Source of the DNA: Bryobacterales bacterium
GTDB taxonomy: Bacteria > Acidobacteriota > Terriglobia > Bryobacterales > Bryobacteraceae
Reading direction: 5' to 3'
Assembly: GCA_003142355.1 (NCBI GenBank)
Contig: PLMF01000183.1
Span: forward strand, 5,809-24,321
Length of the DNA: 18,513 nt
Position numbers and translations under genes: made by a program. The notes under the pieces are model-generated. The model was not told where the DNA came from. It saw nothing but the letters and a program-made list of their open reading frames with translations, and ran no database searches. Every line of letters starts with the position of its first letter. The stretch's first letter is position 1. Positions 14,593 through 18,513 of the stretch are shown here, in pieces.

Positions 14593-16266
14593 ATGAAGAC
14601 AGCGGAAATCGTAGTTCGGATCCTCGAGGACGAAGGCATTACAGCCGCATTCGGGATTCCGGGGGCGGCCATCAATCCGGTTTACCAATACTTGCAGAGA
14701 TCGACCATCAAGCATTACATCGCCCGGCATGAAGAGGGCGCCGTGCATGCGGCGGACGGGTACTGCCGGGCTTCCGGACGGATGGCGCTGGCCATCTGCA
14801 CATCCGGCCCCGGGGCCACGAATTTCGTCACCGGCTTGTATACGGCGCGAGCCGACTCCATTCCGCTCATCGCCATTACAGGGCAGGCTAGCTCGAAGTG
14901 GCTGAGCATCGAGGCATTCCAGTGCGTGGATATCGCCGCCATCGCGCGGCCGGTGGCCAAAGCCACGTGGTGCGTCACCAATCCCGCCGATGTCGCCGGT
15001 GTGATGCGCGAGGCCTTTCGCACCGCCCGCTCGGGCCGTCCCGGTCCCGTGCTCGTCGATCTGCCGCTCGATGTGCAGATGGCCGATGTGAGTTACCGGC
15101 CTGAGGACGACGGGCCTCTGCCGTGGTCCAAGCCGGCGCCGGACCCGGACTCCATCGCCCGGGCGATGGACCTGATTGCCGCCAGTCAAGCGCCGATCAT
15201 GATTCTGGGCGGCGGAGTCATTCTAGCCGATGCGACCGCCGAATTCAGGGAGCTTGCCGAGCAGCTCTCGCTGCCCGTCATCATGACCTACATGGGAAAG
15301 GGCGGGCTTCCGTATGCCCACCCTCTCAATGCCGGCCACGCCGGAATCCAGGTCGGGCAGCCCATCGGGAACCGGTACTTTCTGGACTCCGATCTGGTGA
15401 TTGGTTTCGGATGCCGGTTCACCGACCGGCACACGGGCAAGGTGGACGTATATCGGGGCCAACGTAAGTTCATCCACATCGACATCGAACCGTCGCAGAT
15501 CGGACGCGTGGTGCCGGTGGAGTTGGGCATCGTCGCGGATGTCAAACTGGCGCTGGCGGCGCTGCTCAAAGAAGCGCGGCGGCGAGGATACCATCCGGCG
15601 GCTTCCCAGAGAGTCGAGCGCTTGCCCGAACTCCGGCGAAAGCTGGCCCGCAAGACCGATTACGAAAACGTACCCATCAAGCCTCAGCGCGTGTTTCAGG
15701 AGATCAACGATTTCTTTCCGGCCAACACGATCTTCACCACCGGCTGCGGCATCACCCAGATCTGGTCCGGCCAGTTGCAGAATATCGACCGCCCGCGGCG
15801 CTACCTGGCATCGGGAGGCGCGGGCACTCTCGGTTACGAGTTGCCGGCGGCTATCGGCGCCAAAGTGGCCTACCCGGACGACCCGGCGGTGGTGGTGGTG
15901 GGAGACGCCGGACTCCTGTTCATGGCGGAAGAACTGGCCATGGCCGGACAGCACCAGATCCCCGTGCTGGTGATCGTGGTGAACAATGGCTACCTCGGCC
16001 TGATCCGTCAAAACCAGAAGTACGCATACGGCTACCAACACGGAGTCAGCCTGTGGTACAGCGAGGGAGGCGCCTACCCGGATAACGTCAAGCTGGTGGA
16101 GGCGTTTGGCGGGAAAGGCGAGCGCGTCACGGATGCCGGGGATCTGAAGGCCGCCTTCGCCAGGGGGATCGCCTCGCCGGTGCCGTATCTGGTGGATGTG
16201 ATCGTCGAGGGCGAATGCGACTGCTCGATGGGGGCCTCCATCGACGCGGTGCGCGAGTTCGTGTGA
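14593..16266 (+). CDS. gcl: Glyoxylate carboligase-family ThDP enzyme (tartronate-semialdehyde synthase-like)
   Basis: The 557-residue enzyme has the three-domain ThDP layout. The N-terminal pyrimidine-binding domain (~1-165) contains GIPGAAINP, ARHEEGAVHAADGY and TSGPGATN. The middle domain (~185-330) contains GGGVILADA and IHIDIEPSQIGR. The C-terminal PP domain contains the metal motif G437-D438 ... N464-N465 (GDAGLLF, VVNNGYLGLIRQ). Similarity to E. coli Gcl (593 residues) is clear in HTG.V..Y, the HIDIEP.QIGRV..LGIV.D block, the RKT..NVP.KPQRV block and the C-terminal SMG..D.V.EF. Gcl joins two glyoxylates into tartronate semialdehyde plus CO2 and needs ThDP, Mg and FAD. One feature is odd: E47 stands where E. 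coli Gcl has Val51, so substrate or mechanism may differ. The ATG at 14593 has GGAG 8 bp upstream; upstream in-frame starts lack this. The convergent IclR gene is 12 bp away. No hyi or glxR neighbour is present. Confidence 0.82.
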   Translation: MKTAEIVVRILEDEGITAAFGIPGAAINPVYQYLQRSTIKHYIARHEEGAVHAADGYCRASGRMALAICTSGPGATNFVTGLYTARADSIPLIAITGQASSKWLSIEAFQCVDIAAIARPVAKATWCVTNPADVAGVMREAFRTARSGRPGPVLVDLPLDVQMADVSYRPEDDGPLPWSKPAPDPDSIARAMDLIAASQAPIMILGGGVILADATAEFRELAEQLSLPVIMTYMGKGGLPYAHPLNAGHAGIQVGQPIGNRYFLDSDLVIGFGCRFTDRHTGKVDVYRGQRKFIHIDIEPSQIGRVVPVELGIVADVKLALAALLKEARRRGYHPAASQRVERLPELRRKLARKTDYENVPIKPQRVFQEINDFFPANTIFTTGCGITQIWSGQLQNIDRPRRYLASGGAGTLGYELPAAIGAKVAYPDDPAVVVVGDAGLLFMAEELAMAGQHQIPVLVIVVNNGYLGLIRQNQKYAYGYQHGVSLWYSEGGAYPDNVKLVEAFGGKGERVTDAGDLKAAFARGIASPVPYLVDVIVEGECDCSMGASIDAVREFV

Positions 16267-16278
16267 AGTCCGCGCGGG

Positions 16279-17073
16279 CTATCGGCCGCGGTAACCCAAC
16301 GCCGCGGAAAGCTCGGCCGCGATGCGCTTCACCTCGCGGCTGAGCGCCGGAAGGCGGGACCCGGTCACGCGAAAGGTCGGGCCGGCAATACTGATGGCCC
16401 CCGCCACTTCTCCGGAATGGTCGTGCACCGGAGCCGCGATGCACCGCAGCCCTTCTTCGTATTCCTCGTTGTCCACCGCGTAGCCGCGGCTGACCACCAG
16501 GGCCAAATCCGCGAGAAATCGATCCTTGGACACGATGGTGTTGGCGCTATGCCTGGTGAACGCGTAGCCCTTGAGCTGGCGCGCGACTTGGTCGGGCGGG
16601 AGAAAGGCCAGAATGGCCTTGCCTTGCGAAGTGCAGTGGAGAGGTATATGCCGTCCGACGGTGGCGGGGGTGCGGACGGTGTACTGGCTCTCCACGTTCA
16701 CCAGCGAAACCACTTGGCCCTGGCGCAACACGCCCAAATGCGCGGTCTCTCCCGTCGCTTCCACCAGTTGCGTGACATACGGCTTGGCGCGTTCGAGGAT
16801 ATCGAGCCGCGAAGCGGCCGCCATTCCCAACTCGAAGATCCGCCAGCCCAGCCGGTACTTCGTCGAGGCCGGCTCGCGTTCCACAAACCCGTTGTGCTGC
16901 ATGACCGCGAGCAGGCGGTGGACCGTGCTCTTATGCAGGCCGAGTCTTTCGGCCAGTGCCACATCCCCAAACTTCGCCGATCCGTCCGCCAGTTCTTCGA
17001 GGATGGCGAAGACCCGGTCGACTACGCGTACGTGGTAATCCGGCTTTTTCTGGCCGGCTGCCAGTTTCACCAT
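16279..17073 (-). CDS. IclR-family transcriptional regulator
   Basis: The 264-residue protein has an N-terminal winged helix-turn-helix (~15-72: VVDRVFAILEELADG.., LAERLGLHKSTVHRLLAVMQHNGFVERE). The IclR effector domain (~90-260) includes ETAHLGVLRQGQVVSLVNV, IPLHCTSQGKAILAFLP and the characteristic DNEEYEEGLRCIAAPV. In enterobacteria the family member AllR controls gcl in response to glyoxylate. The convergent neighbour here is a Gcl-family gene, so a small-acid ligand such as glyoxylate is a reasonable guess. GAGGAG lies 6 bp upstream of the ATG, and a palindrome shared with the carboligase upstream region spans the start codon, suggesting autoregulation. It lies 48 bp downstream of the hydrolase gene, codirectional with it, so it may be co-transcribed. 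Confidence 0.92.
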   Translation of the reverse strand: MVKLAAGQKKPDYHVRVVDRVFAILEELADGSAKFGDVALAERLGLHKSTVHRLLAVMQHNGFVEREPASTKYRLGWRIFELGMAAASRLDILERAKPYVTQLVEATGETAHLGVLRQGQVVSLVNVESQYTVRTPATVGRHIPLHCTSQGKAILAFLPPDQVARQLKGYAFTRHSANTIVSKDRFLADLALVVSRGYAVDNEEYEEGLRCIAAPVHDHSGEVAGAISIAGPTFRVTGSRLPALSREVKRIAAELSAALGYRGR

Positions 17074-17080
17074 ATGAAAC
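17064..17080. promoter_or_regulatory. Palindromic operator 2, over the IclR start codon
   Basis: GTTTCA-CCATA-TGAAAC, with arms extendable by one pair (A17063/T17081), has the same arms and spacing as 14453-14469. It covers the IclR ATG (17071-17073) and the bases between it and the Shine-Dalgarno sequence (17080-17085 on the minus strand). It is nested in a second, looser inverted repeat: CCAGTTTCAC (17061-17070) with GTGTAACTGG (17091-17100), nine of ten pairs. Binding here could block transcription through, or initiation near, the gene start. Confidence 0.6.
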
Positions 17081-17121
17081 TCCTCTGACAGTGTAACTGG
17101 TTTGGCGGCCTTCGAGCTTCG

Positions 17122-18063
17122 TCAATGTGGCAAATCGCCGCGCGGCTTGCCTTGCGAGATCTCGTCGTAGGTGTCCTTAATTTGCCGCTTCAACGAAGCT
17201 TGGCTCACCCACGGGGTCACCGCCTCGGGCAGCTTGATGGAGGACTGTAGGTCTTCCAGCTTCTGGCCCGCGTCGATTCCCGCTTTCACCGCCTTGTGCA
17301 GTTCCACCAGGAACTGCTCCTGGCCGCCGATCAGCTCGCGGCCGCCCGGGAGGCCGTGGCCGGGCAACACGTACCTTACCTTGAGCTTCTCCGCCGCGCG
17401 CAGCACTACGGGCCAGTTGGCGATGTTGGCGTCCATGGTGGCGTTGTGCGGCCCGTTGACTACCGCATCGCCGGTGCAAAGCACCTGCTCTTTGGGAAGA
17501 TAGACGAAGCCGTCGCCGCGCGTGTGCGCCCATCCGAAGTGGTGGAATTCCACCTTGCGCGAGCCATCGTTGAGCACGAATCGGGGCTGGTCGATGTCCT
17601 GTTTGGGAGGCTCCGGCCCGTCCCGCTTGAGTTCCGCCACGTCCTCGCGCGTCTTGGCCGCGGCCAGCCAGCGCGCCGGCTCGAAGCGCTTCAACTCTTC
17701 GGCCACTTCTTTGAAGGCGATGGTGGTGGCTCCCGCCTGAGTCCACAGAATGTTGCCGTAAATGTGATCGGCGTGGTGGTGGGTATCGAACACGTACTTC
17801 ACCGGTTTGGACGAGACGCGCTTGACGTCGGCCATAGTGACGCGCGCGCCGCTCGGATAGTTGGCGTCGACGACGATCAGGTAATCCTTCATCTCGATGA
17901 TGACGTTGTTGCAGTGCCCCTGGTCCATATCGCCTTCCCGGAACCAGACACCGGGGACCACGATGCGGACGGTTCCGGGCGTGGCGTCGGAGCGCGAAAC
18001 GAACAACGCGATGCCGCCCAGGGCGGCGAACGACAGCAGCAACAGGGCGCGGATTCGCCTCAT
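17122..18063 (-). CDS. Exported metallo-beta-lactamase-fold hydrolase
   Basis: The 313-residue protein has an N-terminal hydrophobic export segment (MRRIRALLLLSFAALGGIALFV) and a complete MBL-fold metal site. H95-x-H97-x-D99-H100 lies in 'DTHHHADHIYGN', H180 in 'FGWAHTRGDGFVY', D199 in 'LCTGDAVVNGPH' and H236 in 'LPGHGLPGG'. This predicts a dinuclear zinc hydrolase in the periplasm. 'DQGHCNNVIIEMKDYLIVVDANYPSG' is typical of the broad glyoxalase II/SoxH-like group rather than classical resistance enzymes. The substrate is not predictable; a thioester or ester is a guess. GGGAGG lies 6 bp before the ATG. It is divergent from ispG across a 172-bp gap and codirectional with the IclR gene, 48 bp ahead of it. 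Confidence 0.9.
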   Translation of the reverse strand: MRRIRALLLLSFAALGGIALFVSRSDATPGTVRIVVPGVWFREGDMDQGHCNNVIIEMKDYLIVVDANYPSGARVTMADVKRVSSKPVKYVFDTHHHADHIYGNILWTQAGATTIAFKEVAEELKRFEPARWLAAAKTREDVAELKRDGPEPPKQDIDQPRFVLNDGSRKVEFHHFGWAHTRGDGFVYLPKEQVLCTGDAVVNGPHNATMDANIANWPVVLRAAEKLKVRYVLPGHGLPGGRELIGGQEQFLVELHKAVKAGIDAGQKLEDLQSSIKLPEAVTPWVSQASLKRQIKDTYDEISQGKPRGDLPH

Positions 18064-18086
18064 GGCAAGCCTCCCTCCGGTCTACT

Positions 18087-18115
18087 ACTCTACACCCGGT
18101 CGGTGGAAGTTGGAA
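18087..18115 (-). promoter_or_regulatory. Candidate promoter of the MBL hydrolase gene
   Basis: On the minus strand TTCCAA (18115-18110) and TAGAGT (18092-18087) are separated by 17 bp, predicting a start near 18080 and a short leader with GGGAGG. The -35 is weak (three of six). Confidence 0.3.
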
Positions 18116-18118
18116 TGG

Positions 18119-18124
18119 TAAAAT
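18119..18124 (+). promoter_or_regulatory. Candidate -10 box (TAAAAT) for ispG
   Basis: TAAAAT matches the -10 consensus at five of six positions. A start near 18131 would put the large inverted repeat at the very 5' end of the ispG transcript. No convincing -35 is present. Confidence 0.3.
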
Positions 18125-18141
18125 GGAGGTTTCTAGCCGGG

Positions 18142-18213
18142 GCAACCGCTCTCTAACGTTCGCGGCTCGGAATGAGGCTCCGTGCTGAGCCGCGAACGTT
18201 AGAGAGCGGTTGC
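18142..18213. repeat. Perfect 27-bp inverted repeat with 18-nt loop
   Basis: The left arm 18142-18168 (starting GCAACCGCTCTCTAACG) is the exact reverse complement of the right arm 18187-18213 (ending AGAGAGCGGTTGC). Each arm contains the REP-like block CCGCGAACGTTAGAGAGCGG or its complement, itself bounded by CCGC and GCGG. The loop contains a smaller stem, CGGA/TCCG. It ends 11 bp before the GGAGGA of ispG. There is no T-run on either side. Confidence 0.92.
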
Positions 18214-18235
18214 TCTGTTTACCCGGAGGAGATCA

Positions 18236-18513
18236 ATGGCTGTGAAACCCCGCCGCCCGGCGGCGGAAGTGGACGTTGGGGGAGTGAAGGTCGGGGGCAA
18301 GCACCCCATTGTGGTGCAGTCCATGACCAACACCGATACCGCCGACGTGCCTTCCACCGTGAACCAGGTGATGGCGCTGGCGCGCGCCGGATCGGAGCTG
18401 GTCCGCGTCACCGTCAACACCGAGCAGGCGGCCGCCGCCGTGCCCAGGATCGCCGGCACGCTGGAGCAGTTCGGCGTGCGCGTGCCCCTCATCGGCGACT
18501 TCCACTATAACGG
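18236..18513 (+). CDS. ispG: 4-hydroxy-3-methylbut-2-en-1-yl diphosphate synthase (partial, N-terminus)
   Basis: The first 92 codons of IspG (GcpE) are present and the gene runs off the window. Recognisable blocks are [35 protein letters not shown] (~27-61) and [10 protein letters not shown] near the end, which belong to the N-terminal TIM barrel. The 4Fe-4S cysteines lie in the missing C-terminal part. The enzyme converts MEcPP to HMBPP in the MEP isoprenoid pathway, which ultimately supplies polyprenyl carriers such as those used by the glycosyltransferases in this window. The ATG at 18236 has GGAGGA 5 bp upstream. A perfect inverted repeat occupies the leader. Confidence 0.95.
   Translation, partial: MAVKPRRPAAEVDVGGVKVGGKHPIVVQSMTNTDTADVPSTVNQVMALARAGSELVRVTVNTEQAAAAVPRIAGTLEQFGVRVPLIGDFHYN

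Noticed and set aside
15223..16041. Minus-strand open frame of 272 codons inside the carboligase gene
   Set aside because: Shadow of a strongly conserved ThDP enzyme; no recognisable domain and no ribosome binding site considered convincing.
14593..16266. Acetolactate synthase large subunit or sulfoacetaldehyde acetyltransferase as the identity of the ThDP enzyme
   Set aside because: The catalytic Glu fits these families, but the HTG..VDVY, IEPSQIGRV, NVPIKPQRV and C-terminal SMG..D.VREF blocks match glyoxylate carboligase specifically.
17296..18156. Plus-strand open frame of 286 codons
   Set aside because: Antisense to the MBL hydrolase gene, whose metal-binding motifs are all in the minus-strand frame.

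Overview
The window looks like chromosomal DNA of a high-GC Acidobacteriota, most like the Solibacter/Bryobacterales group. This is an inference from gene content. The evidence is a ~1,080-residue Oar-like TonB receptor with an N-terminal carboxypeptidase-regulatory domain, a secreted NHL-repeat protein that starts with an 'IAGGG'-type sequence, secreted proteins with tandem 'LVNPS' beta domains, and many GT-C membrane glycosyltransferases. I saw no phage, plasmid, CRISPR, rRNA or tRNA.

Layout. 1-1315 (minus): a secreted NHL beta-propeller protein, cut by the window start. 1424-1878 (plus): an AbrB/MazE-type antitoxin followed by only the first ~16 codons of its toxin. The toxin runs into the 3' end of the TonB receptor gene (1817-5056, minus). 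5089-5724 (plus): a PAP2 lipid phosphatase, divergent from the receptor. 5816-9248 (plus): a tightly overlapping three-gene operon (GT-C-like membrane protein, GT2 glycosyltransferase, SAM methyltransferase). 9493-12702 (minus): two GT-C/GT39 membrane proteins convergent with that operon. Together 5089-12702 looks like a locus for lipid-linked sugar or surface glycan assembly. 12745-14130 (minus): a secreted protein with a dead M48-metallopeptidase-like C-terminus. 14131-14592 is a 462-bp gene-free stretch holding a candidate promoter, a REP-like hairpin, a decayed second copy of the start of the GT39 gene, a palindromic operator and a promoter for the next gene. 14593-16266 (plus): a glyoxylate-carboligase-family ThDP enzyme. 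16279-17073 (minus): a convergent IclR regulator. 17122-18063 (minus): an exported metallo-beta-lactamase-fold hydrolase. 18236-end (plus): the start of ispG (isoprenoid synthesis), preceded by a perfect 27-bp inverted repeat.

Most notable: (1) the carboligase has Glu where E. coli Gcl has its defining Val51; (2) the same palindrome GTTTCA-N5-TGAAAC occurs upstream of the carboligase gene and across the start codon of the IclR gene, suggesting a self-contained regulatory circuit; (3) the toxin-antitoxin pair has lost its toxin; (4) the promoter and first codons of the GT39 gene are duplicated 1,671 bp away on the far side of the pseudo-peptidase gene; (5) a large perfect hairpin lies in the probable ispG leader. 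I did not find a complete new multi-gene defence or mobile system; the novelty is in these smaller signals.
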